This document shows, piece by piece, positions 35,152 to 46,300 of a stretch of DNA of 64,000 nt. Location of the stretch: NCBI GenBank assembly GCA_963855995.1, contig OY979730.1, positions 2,170,501 to 2,234,500 of the forward strand, read 5' to 3'. Each line of letters starts with the position of its first letter. Within the stretch, counting starts at the first letter, position 1. Both the position numbers and the translations under genes were made by a program. The notes below the pieces were generated by a model that saw only the letters and a program-made list of their open reading frames with translations, was not told where the DNA came from and did no database searches. The DNA comes from Muricea muricata. Lineage: Eukaryota; Cnidaria; Anthozoa; Malacalcyonacea; Plexauridae.

Positions 35152-37508
35152 GTGCAAGGAATTTGGCACGAATATATTTTGTACACTGAAATGCAACAAC
35201 TTCAAATGCAGAACTTCAAAGACAAAGGCTCTAGTTTCAATTCTTCCCTAAAAATACCTTAATTGTACAAATTTGGTTGAATTTGACTAAACAACCCCTT
35301 CCTAAGTCCTAACCTTTGTAGTTTTTTTTCAAATAGAGGTAAAAGTGCAAAAATATTTGTTAAAGTCATTCTTAAACTATGCATTAAAGTCAGTCGGCGA
35401 AGTTATAAATACATTTAGCCGTCTGTTTGCATTCGGCCAGTTCTGCCGCTTCGGTTGCAGTCAGAAGCAAGAATATTCATTATTGGCCAATATATTGTAA
35501 AAAAGCATCAAGAAATTCTCGTCAAATTACATTAAATAACCATTTTCTAAACTTTGTAGTCCTTTAAAAAAGACACTAAGTTAAAAAGTACAAAATATTT
35601 GTTAAAATATGCTTACATGTAAACGTGCAATTTCGGTCTGTCAAAAAACAAAACCCAGAAAAACTGACCGACTAAAATAACTGAATTACTCAATGAATTG
35701 TATAAATTTTCGTTAATGTACGCTAAATAACCATTTTCTAAGCTTTGTAGTCCTTGAAAATAAAGTAAAAGGCCAAAATATTTGTTATAAAGCATGCTTA
35801 AATCTCAGTTGTCAAAGTTATAAATAATATACATCTGCGACCTTCGTATTCGATTTCGGGCTGTCAAAAACCAAAAATAACTCGCTACAAATACCTCAAT
35901 TGTACAAATTTTTGATAAAATACGCTAAATAACCATTTCCTAAGCTTTTTAGCCGTTGGAAATAAAGTAAAAGGCCAATGTTGTTCAGGAAAGCTTTAAT
36001 ATTCAGTTGTCAAAATTATAAAATTAATACATTTGGCCTCCTTCGTGCATTCAACCAGTACTGGGTTGTGAAAAACCAGAAAATATTCGCTAAAAATACC
36101 CAAGTTATACAAAATTTCGCTAGGTTACGCTAAATAAGCATTCCCAACATCTTGTAGTCGATAAAAAGAAAGGAAAAAGTCGAAACCTTGTCGATAAACC
36201 TTGTTTAAAAAGTCTTCAAAGCGAACACATGTGACCGTCTTCGTGAATTCGGTACCGCCGCTTTGGCGTGTAAAAATCGCAAAATTTGACAAAAAAAGAA
36301 CAACTTTCATAAATTATTACCTGTAATGGGGGAACACCTGTTATACCACTTCTTTCTTGTTTTTTTCCGCCTTCTGTAAGATTGTTTTACCGGTTTTTTT
36401 TATGATTGAAGGCACAGATGGTTGAATTAGACGTGTGGCCATCAAAAATCTTATTTCTTGTTCCCGCTTCAGCGCTCAAATCGACCGTTGATTGGTTACT
36501 TACATTAATAACTTAATTAACTATATTTTTCTATATTCGCTCATGTGAAATACGATCAATTACGTGTAAATGATGAAATATTAATTATAATTGATTTATA
36601 TTTTAAATTAATCAGTCAAATGTTACTTTGAACATTGCAAAATGAAGTTTGATAAACCTAGAAGTATTGAACTATGCTATGATTTTACCCAGCACCTACC
36701 CCCTACCCCTACCCTATTCCAACCCCCTTCCCCCTGAATAGGTCTCATTTCATGAAAAAAATATCAACCAATAAAATTAAAATTTTACCAATGTTCCCCT
36801 GTCTTCTCTTGACCAGATTTTACTACTATCTAGCACCCCCCCCTACCTCCACCCCCACCCATCCAGACTTCAATCCCTCTGGAAAGGTCTCCTTTCCTTT
36901 CATAAAAAATAACTCTGAACACTTCATCATAACTCTCCAAAATTTCATCTATTACAAGGCTATGATAAGCAACAAACTGCCCATGAATAATTTACACCCT
37001 CACTGCTCCTCCCCTATACCAGTAAGTCTATGTACCCCTCATGTTGAATCACAAAACCTCTAAAATTTTACACTTTGCTTTAAATACAATATTTTCTGTC
37101 AAATATTTATCCGATATATCTATGAAAACATCAAAACAGAGTGCTAAACACAATTATATGGCTGTCCCATCTCACCCTATATCTCTCTATATCAAAATCT
37201 GATATATATATATATATATATACTCCTTCCAAATTCCAATTACACTGCACGCCTCCCTCCAACCTCCTTCCTAACTACAACTACCACTACAAACCCACCA
37301 CCTTTGCCCAACTTATTTAATACTGTATCTCCCATCTAAACCTCTAATTCCTTGAATATGGGTCAAAATTATTACAAAACTATGTAGGCTACAAACTAAA
37401 TTACTATCTCAACACCTATCTCCCCCTCCTACATAACCATCTTATTCCTGCCACCTCCCTCTCCCCCCCCCCCAAAAAAAAACCCCCACAAAAAATCAAA
37501 ACAACACA
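35152..37508. repeat. 2.4-kb tandem repeat, unit 2
   Basis: Aligns end to end with unit 1, with few substitutions and a short TA tract. The small open frames in it (for example at 36125-36310) are the same spurious frames seen in unit 1. Confidence 0.92.
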
Positions 37509-37568
37509 GTGCAAGGAATTTGGCACGAATATATTTTGTACACTGAAATGCAACAACTTCAAATGCAG
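37509..37568. repeat. 2.4-kb tandem repeat, unit 3 (truncated)
   Basis: Only the first 60 bases of the unit remain before Harbinger element B. The expected continuation (AACTTCAAAGACAAAGG) is not found on the far side of the element. Confidence 0.88.
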
Positions 37569-40123
37569 GGGCCCGTTGTATAAAGCTCTTAACTGCTTTT
37601 TAACTACCCAAAAAGTAGTTAAATAGTGGTTAACGTTAACCACGTAGTTAGGTTGGTTGTACAAAAAAGCAGTTAGTGTTAACTGCAGTTAAAAAGTAGT
37701 TAAAGTTAACTATCCTCAATGGCATAGTTAACTTCCCAAAACCTAGTTAAATATGGCAGCTGTATTAAGAGTGATCAACTTTCATGAGCGAGATAATACT
37801 GAAAGGCAACGCTTACCTAGAGTTTTTAATTGTCATCTTCCCTAGGAAGATTTCTCAGTTGAAGAACTCCTAAAACGCTATAGATTTGGCGGAAAATCCT
37901 TGCTTTTTATAGCGTGACTCATCGACCGGGAAGTGAGACCACTAACAAAGCAAAACCAGGCTCATCGCCTAAGACTTATAATTTTAGCAGTGGTAGTGGT
38001 TGGTGGTCTTGCTGCAGGTCGTCCACCTGTTTTCCTTTGAGACTGCATTATCCCAGAATTTGTTGGGTTTTTTTTGTCAATTTGGGCCATGCTTTGCTAT
38101 TTTCCCGAATTTCTATTGGTGTACGTTTTTCATAGCTGTTAATCTGGGAAGTAAATAGTTTCCCACAACTTTTGCTTTTTGGCATTGGTTATTGTGCTCG
38201 AAAATTGGCCCCGTAATGTGTCTAAATTTTGTTCAACTATATTAACCAGTAGGTTGCATTCTTCTGAATTAAAATTTTGTTTTCTTTTCTTTTCTTCCCT
38301 TATTTTAGAGTAGTTGCTTTTTGGGCAGACATTTTGAATTTGTGTGTATATGTAATTGAGTAATTCAACTTAATGTAACTGAGTAACTCAAAATACCTGT
38401 AAGCTTGGCAACTGTGGTTACATGGGAAAATATGACCTCAGACATGATACAAATACATACAGTGTGACATGAGTTGTATATTGACTTTTGTTACATCTGA
38501 CAACACATCAAATAAATATTGATTCTTGTGTATAACACAATATTGAAAAATATAGTGTACCATCTAATAGTGAATAAACTCATACAGATTGAAATATTTA
38601 AACTTTAACAACATTAGCCAAGTTGGTTTTAATCTAGGCCAACCCAGATTAGGTTTCATGATGAAAATGACTTGAGTTTATTTATAAATTTATCCACACT
38701 GCAGAATTTTCTACAAGATCTTGGGGGTGTAAAATCTAGGGGCAGGGGTGCAAAACAGTACAAAAGTAACCATGCAAATAGGTACCAAACACAGTAAAAT
38801 TTAGAGATTTGGGGCAGATTTAAGTTTTAATTGCTTAAATAATGAAGCACTTCCCAGGGGTACTAAAAACTTTTCCCCAAAAAATCTTGGGGGCAACTCT
38901 GACCAACTCTGCAGTCTGCTAACCAAGGATAGTACAATTCACAGGATGAAAAATCAGATTTACAATACATTTTCAACCCAGTGCCAAAATGCAAATGCCA
39001 TGCAGGCAACAAATTTGTTATTATATAGTGCAAATTTGATCATTTGAAAACTGATATATTCTTCTTTTAGACAGATATTGCTTCAACAATTTGCCACACA
39101 TTTGAATGATTTGTGCACATTTGATGCATGCATTTGCATTTTGGCACCCAGGTGCAAATTTTGTGTGAATCTGGTTTTTCATTTTATGTATGTGTTTCAA
39201 ATGATCAAATTTGCACTATATAGCAAATGTTTTGCCTTCACAGAATTTGCATTTTGGCACTGGGTTGAACATGTATTGCAAATCTGATTTTTCATCCTAT
39301 GACTCTGTAAGGGCCAGTCATTATTCATGGTGGAAGTTTGCACCAAACAGAAATGTCTTCTCTTGCTAAAAACTTGCTGATTAAACCATTAAAATATTGA
39401 AGTAGTTTCTGTAACAAACTGCCACCTATAGCCAAAAGCTTTACAAAAGGATACCATTAAGTTGTCACACATGTATTTCACCACTTCTATGACATGAGTT
39501 TGATAACTGCTTGTTTAATTAATTAATAGGTGACAGTGTAACCCACACTATAAACAATGACCAGTCCCCCAATATCTAGTAATCCATTTCCAGTACATGT
39601 CTTGACCTCGCTTTTCTTCATTAGCATATGTTTGCAAACTAAACATTTTAATATCTTTACACAAATCTGCTTGGCACTCTCGATACAGTCAGTGAGTCAC
39701 ACAAATTACACAATTTAGCACATGTGACGTCCAGTGATCCAGACAAGTTTTGGCCAGTTTTAAGGTCGAAATTTACAAACCAACGAAATAGTACTTTCTT
39801 CAATAATGGTGAATGTTTGTATTTGTACGAAAAAATGTATAACGGTTGCTTTTATCACAGATGAGGCGCATTCTTCTGGCAATTATTTGAATCGAATTTG
39901 TTAGCCATTTTTAAACAAACAATACTTAATTTATTTTAATTTATGTCAACTGCCCCACGCGAGCCACACGCAAGTTAACTACGTGATTAGTTAACTATCC
40001 GACTAACTGCGTTTTGTGCAACGCAGTTAAGTCGTGCAGTTAACTAACTACGGTTAGGGATTTAACTAGGGTAGTTAACGCTAACTGCAATTAACTTTAA
40101 CTACTTTTTTATACAACCGGCCC
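37569..40123 (+). mobile_element. Harbinger element B (2.56 kb, degenerate)
   Basis: Inverted ends GGGCCCGTTGTATAAA / TTTATACAACCGGCCC with CAG on both sides (37566-37568 and 40124-40126). It is collinear with element A over most of its length. The transposase start at 37754 is broken by a TAG where element A has Trp (LPW in A), and by further stops. B differs from A in a replaced segment (about 38400-38570) and in an extra block of about 290 bp at 38709-39000. That block completes a nested inverted repeat: 38940-39002 pairs with 39240-39300 (CATTTGCATTTTGGCACTGG). Confidence 0.85.
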
Positions 40124-40133
40124 CAGATCTGTG

Positions 40134-40262
40134 ACTGAACAGAGATTGGCGTGCTCTCTCCAGATGTAATAGAACTCAATGTCGGGAACCAATTTTGCAA
40201 ATCGCCGCCATCTTTTTTGCTTCAACTGATGGCGGCGCGTGCTCTCTCCAGATGTAATAGAA
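40134..40262. repeat. Dispersed 40-50-bp repeat, two direct copies
   Basis: GTGCTCTCTCCAGATGTAAT occurs at about 40152 and again about 40239, each followed by AGAAC, and inverted at 12655-12704. The second copy is split by the hAT element that follows. Confidence 0.75.
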
Positions 40263-40263
40263 C

Positions 40264-41233
40264 CAGTGAACTCTAATACAACCATTGAATTATAATAGAT
40301 CTATCACAGTTCAATGAATACAACTGGAACGATAACTTGGCCGCCATCTTTAAAGCCAAATTGAAGGCCGCCATGTACGTCACGCCGCGAAAATATGACC
40401 TATTTTCAAAAGCTCTTTTCGACCCTTTAACTTCGTGTTTTAGAGCCAGTTAGGTGCTAAATATTTTCTAGATAGATTGAAATTTCATGTACTTCAACTT
40501 TCTAGGACGTCCAGTAAGGTTTTAAAATATTTTTTGGCTGCCAAAAATGAAAAACAGTTTCGGCGAAAACTTTGTCACGAAATATCTTTTTTAAACAACT
40601 GTTACCTCTCGAGTTTTAACAGTTGGATGGAAGAGGCTGCCAAGAACTATCCGTAACCGAAGTTCAAAGCTTTAAAACTAATGCTATCTGACGAAAAATG
40701 TTAGTTTTGTACGTATTTTTAAATCAACCATACAAATACACCACTTTGAAAACCTCGATTCACTCACGTTTTAGAAGGGCTACAGCAAAGACCAAAAGCT
40801 CAAAATAAACAACGATACCTGGACTTTAGCACAAGATACGTTTTGGAAGAGTTGACATGTTTTAAAGCAATATATTCGTGAGTTGAAGAGTGAGTTTGCT
40901 TCGTAGTTTGCTTCGGCACGTTGAAACTTTCGTCATTTTCCAGAGTAAAAAACTGATAGCCCTCAATTTTTTCCGTAACCAAGTGTAGAACAGTCAAGAC
41001 TATCCAGAAAACCAGGATCGAATCTTTAAAATTGAAGTCTTGCGATAAAAATTCTCATTTTTTAAGCATATTTTCGCTCAAAAACAAACTTTTCACTCCT
41101 CGTAACTTTCCCCAGTCCTTTCGAACAAGCCATTTTCCCCGCGCGGTTCCCGCCTTTTGCTTCAAATTTGGCTTCATCCAATCATAGGACGAAAACATAG
41201 GAGTTATCGTTCCAGTTGTATCAGAGTTCACTG
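40264..41233. mobile_element. 970-bp non-autonomous hAT element with exact 8-bp target duplication
   Basis: It begins CAGTGAACTCTAATACAAC and ends GTTGTATCAGAGTTCACTG, with AATAGAAC on both sides (40256-40263 and 41234-41241). Inverted CAG...CTG ends and the 8-bp duplication identify a hAT-type insertion. Subterminal CAACTGGAACGATAAC / GTTATCGTTCCAGTTG pair as well. No transposase is encoded, and the longest minus frame runs out of the element, so it is spurious. Confidence 0.9.
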
Positions 41234-41241
41234 AATAGAAC

Positions 41242-43231
41242 TCAGTGGTTCTTACATGGATTTCTTTCATTATGCGGACACTGCTGTGCGTTGATATTGC
41301 AGGCACCAATGGCGGGCCATTTAAAAATTTTAAGATAGAAATAAATTGTTCAAGAATGTTACGAAATATTTGCAACGAGAGCATGGTTTTTGCCGCAGCT
41401 TGTTAAAATGTTCAAAGAATTTAAGTGTGTCTACGTAAAATGTGGAAAGGAACCGAAAGAGGCGATCGAAACACCATTAACTAAACTGCTAAATGTTGGG
41501 ATATGGAGATATGTTTTTTCCAAACTATAAGCGTTAAAGTTTTGGAAATTAAAATGGGTGAAGCTGTTCAAGTTGGCTGTGAGAGTGTGGGTGTCTTAAC
41601 AGGTCAGTACATGTGTACAAACATCGTTTTTAGTCCGTGGTCAGGGTAGCCCCTTCATGTTGAGAATGTCTTACGTTCTTGATCTGAGTAGGAGCCTCAT
41701 TTCATTTGTGGATTTTCCTTGAAAAAGACCATTACTTTAGTTATAATATAACCTATAATATAATTGTTCAATTGCCTGTTTGCAGGTTATGTGCTGGGTG
41801 CAGCAGCCTGACATTCAGCCAAGGTTCATGGCATGAAATTTATTCAGCTGCGCTATGATATTTTTTTCCCAAAAATCAACCTTTGATAACCTTCGGAAGC
41901 CTGCCTATAAATAGAAAAAAGTCGGCTTTGTTTGCTAAATGCTTAATCTGTTTAATTTAGACTATGTTTCCCCAGCACTATAAGAGATTTATTCATGCCT
42001 ACTTCAAACATTAAATCAACCTGTATCTGATAATTTAGATTATAGCCTACTTTACGAGTTTCATATGTGTTTCCGCTAGTGGACAATTTTGTGTACTTTA
42101 TTTTGTCTGAGGACCAAGTACTGTGTAATTTGAATGTTTTCAAAAATGCAAGTCAATATTTGATGATTTCTTCTAAGACAAGCTTTACGCAAATTTAATA
42201 CCATTTTTGGTTTAACATCACCTTATCTGTGTATTATCAAGCCATTTCTTATCATGTGTGTGTGACATTCTTTCTTGAGTTTCTAGAAAAATCATCTAGG
42301 TTTCTGAGGACTGCGTGCGTTATTGTGTCTGATCTCAATATTAAATGGTTACTGAATAATGTAACTGTCTTAAGTATTAAAACACTCAGACAATTATAAC
42401 CTCCTGGATTTAGAGTCTCGAAAGTAAGCGCCCCCTTCGAAGATAAGAGCCCCCCCCCCCCTTATATGCAATGTAACAGAAAAGAAACTCTCTAAACCAT
42501 GGATATGTATACCAAATAATTACTCTAGCATAGATTTAATTGAAAAGTAAGCGCGCCCTTGAAAGTAAGCGCCTCCTGAGGCCACTAATTACGAAAACTT
42601 GCGAAACACTGCCGTATAAAAAACTAGATTCATATAAATCGAATTTTTCGTTGTTCTCTGCAGTGTCAGATTAATATGAATCTAGTTTTTCATATCTCTG
42701 AGGATGGTTCTGAAATAGAACTGCGGTAAAAAACTGCGACTTTGGAGTGTCGAATTCTACGCTACTTTCAATGAAGGTCCTTCACTCGAAATGTAGAAAT
42801 TTTGTTTGCGTCGTTCAGGTAGTGAAAGATCGTATGATTTTGTGCCATTACTTTCACTACCCTGTTGAACTATCCTGCCCAGCTACACTGGTCATATACT
42901 GTGTTAGTTCGAAGTCTGAAACGATCCTAGCAACGCATAACACCATCTTTCACTACCCAAGTCATTCCATGGAGAACTTCAACGTTTAAGCAAAGGCAAG
43001 CCCTGGTTAAGACGCTAACAGTAACTGATGACTATTAACTCTTTGGTAGTAGAAGAGCCCATGATTTTGTGTGGACTGCACTGCTGAGTATTCAGCTAGG
43101 ACCTTGTCAACATCCAAAACATCAGGCATATCGATAACTCGGTTTCATATTTCACTCGTCAAACAGAGACATTGTCAATCAGTTCTCTGCCTCCTGTTGC
43201 CTCAGCTGTAAGCAAACACGCGCAAAACGTG
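41242..43231. other. Gene-free stretch before the SLC6 gene
   Basis: Holds a C-run near 42450; an inverted pair around 42620-42690 (AACTAGATTCATAT / ATATGAATCTAGTT) whose right part recurs inverted at 63242-63291; and a repeat at 42778-42830 related to 31271-31320 and 45450-45495. No exon chain. Confidence 0.4.
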
Positions 43232-43240
43232 TATAATAAA
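43232..43240 (+). promoter_or_regulatory. Possible TATA-like element of the SLC6 gene
   Basis: TATAATAAA about 100 bases upstream of the ATG at 43335. Position is plausible; the match is loose. Confidence 0.25.
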
Positions 43241-43334
43241 CAGTCAGGGTTCACACATAGCCGGAGGACGTAGAGGTATAGCGAGCAAATTTTAGTTTTA
43301 AACGACCTAGCTTTGATTCTGAGAAAAGCTAGCG

Positions 43335-46300
43335 ATGAGTGGAGCACATACGAACGGAATCGTGAACGAAGGACAAGACAAAGATGAAACCGTCCCGAGT
43401 AAAATAGCTAGCAATAATTCATCTGCGCCGGTACAAGAGAAGTCAGTGACACTAGATATCATTGACAAGACTGAAAATCGTGACTCATGGGGCAACAAGC
43501 TAGAGTTTCTTTTGGCAACGATTGGTTTTGCTGTCGGCCTAGGAAACGTATGGCGCTTCCCGTATCTTTGCCAGAAGAATGGTGGCGGTAAGTCTTTTCT
43601 TGCACTTTACCTGTAGTAAACAAAACTGTCATCCGGCGAGCGTTTTTCGACAATAAGCAGTCATTGTGTTCTCTAACCGGTAACAGCGGCCGTGACGTGT
43701 TTCGCAATGATCGAAAAAAGAACAACAGATTTCTGTCTTCAGCCTGGAAAGCCGCGATGAAGGAATTTATTGCAAAATTTTGTAATGTTTTGCCTGAATT
43801 ATTGTGTACATACACGCTAGAAATCGTCAGTTCAACTTGCAAATCTAAATAAAGTACAGGGCGGGAACTACCTAAAATAGTAAAATAAGGAAGAGGCCAC
43901 GATGTTTCAATCGAAAGTTCTTATTTAGGATGCTTGTTGGCATGTCAACACACTAAGGAGGGACTCTGAAAAGAAACTTAGGCACTTACTCTAGTCACCG
44001 GTATGGTAAAAAGCAGAAGCATTTAAATGATCGTACACATATTCCGGGGCTTTATATTTCTTCTATATCATGAATTCGTATTCCCTCGATAAGACAACGT
44101 ATAACCTGGCATATGACACACAGTTTGCTGTAATCCGTGATACCAAATGGACACACAGATGCCAAAGTTTTTCGGAAGGGTTTGCGGGGTTTTTGCGATT
44201 GTGAAATAATATTTATATCGCAAAGGTCAAGCACACCACACGAGGATTTAACGAGGTCAACATGAACAGAGATTTTAATGCCCCAGGTCTATTCGAAGCG
44301 CGATACGATACCAGTTCTACCGCGAATTGTTCTTCATCTGATCAATGTGAACGAGCGAATTTATACAAATATTCCGAGTGTTACTCCTCGCCCGAAAATT
44401 CCTGCTCCGTATTGGTTTACTCGTTTACATCTGTTACAAAGAGAAATTCGCAGTAAAAATTGCGGGGTAAAATATCAAGTGTACACGGGCCTTGAAAAGA
44501 TTCTGAGAGTGTTTCACGAGTGATCATTCGAAGCATAACACTGAACACAGCTGAAGAGTGGTCGTTTTAAAAAATGTCTTTCGCAGGAAACGTCACTTCT
44601 TCTGCTCTGCGTCATTTGTAATGAATCCGTCGCAGTTCAATTACTTTGAGACATGATTAATTTTGTGGTGTTCTTAAATTTAGCATGATGCAATCTATCT
44701 AAATCAAACATCTTCCAAATTTTATCATTGCTTTCTCACGCAAACGAATTTTATATACAAAATAGCTGACGTAAAAGCATATAAATACCGTATACCGTAC
44801 TTATCTCAACTAGAAGTCTGCAGAACCAGACCGAATTCTAGGTTTTGTCGCGCTAGCTGTAGCTTTGGCTGTCGCCAACTTTTTTGCCCTATGACTGTGA
44901 CAAATGCTGACAATGATAATAAAGCAATGTTAACTAACGATGTAATAAGTTGGTCCACAGCTATTAATGATGTTGATGAAAACTGACTTTAAAACAACGA
45001 CTCTTTCCAGATTAAATGTAATAATATATAGAATAAACACAGTCCCGAAAAAATGCAACTTGAAAATAGCAGGGATTAGAATCGGTGCAAGAATCTACCA
45101 TCGAGAAAAGTTGGAACGTTTCTCTCATGAAGCTGACACTGAACCACCTACCTCCAGTGTTTGCAATTTCAACAGGAAGTTATTGTATTTTAAAGGACTC
45201 TCTAGAATTTTATTTTGATATTGGAGATTGGATAAAATTAATTTGCAAACCTCTTAATGCTTAGATTTGCGGTGTAATCTTATCTGCACCACATTCTCCC
45301 GCAGAAAAAAGCCCTTTACGGTAATTGCTCAATATCAATATTGTAGAACACGACAAATATTTACTATCTTTCCCTACCTGGAACGATGTAGGCAGAATTT
45401 GACGTTTTGTGCCAAGGATCTTCACCTAATCTCCCTGCGGAAGGGCTTCGCACGAAACGTCGAATTCTGTTTATATCGTTGCAGGTAATGAAAGGTTCTA
45501 TCTTTTTGTGTGCTTTTAACACTGCACTCTGACACTGGCAAAGTTAAATTGAGGTTGTTGAATACCACTTTTACAGTTTAAAATCACTTATAGACCCCCA
45601 CAGCTAAGATATCATGTTTTAAGTTGGCTTAGACGCGCACGAATGATCTTCCTGCAGGACCCTGCTACAATTACGTTTCATATTTTTTCATGTATTTCGA
45701 CACAAAATGCATTGCAGATTGTTGAAGGAAACCGAACAAGGTCACTGTTAAGGTATCAGCTTATAGACACTTGAGTAAACTGACAAACAATAGCTTGAGA
45801 TCCATGTAAGGTATGAAAGCATAGACTAGGAGTTTCTATTGTAGAGTTAAGTATCACCTCACTACTAGGCAACCACATTTAAGATATCTATTTTAGAATA
45901 TTACCTACACCGGACCACCACGTTTGAGATGTTTTGTCAGGCAGTTCACAAACAAACCACGACAGCTTCTTGACAATGGACCACAGCGTTTGACAGACAA
46001 ACTACGACAGCCTATTATGCCTTATGGGATACTTAAAATTTACCATCACGTTTAAGATATCTTTTTTCAGAAAGTAGTTCAGACACAAACCACAACAGTA
46101 TATTGTGTAAAAATATTTGCCCTCGAAAGAGTGTGAGATTACCCGCGGCAATTTTGTTGACTGTAATTCAACAGAGTTATGTTTGACAAGAGATTAAATC
46201 GGCGGTAATAAATGTAAGCATTTCCAGTTCATCTTTATCATTACAATGACAAGTTATGGCGCGGACTATGTTTCTATTGCGAAATAGCAAAGATTCGTTA

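Noticed and set aside
41055-41384. 109-residue minus frame
   Set aside because: Crosses the right end and target duplication of the hAT element at 41233, so it is a chance frame.
43459-43842. 127-residue antisense frame over SLC6 exon 1
   Set aside because: Overlaps a conserved TM1-coding exon on the other strand and runs into intron.
44262-44523. Two overlapping + frames in SLC6 intron 1
   Set aside because: No domain, no conserved motif; would not splice in phase with exon 1.
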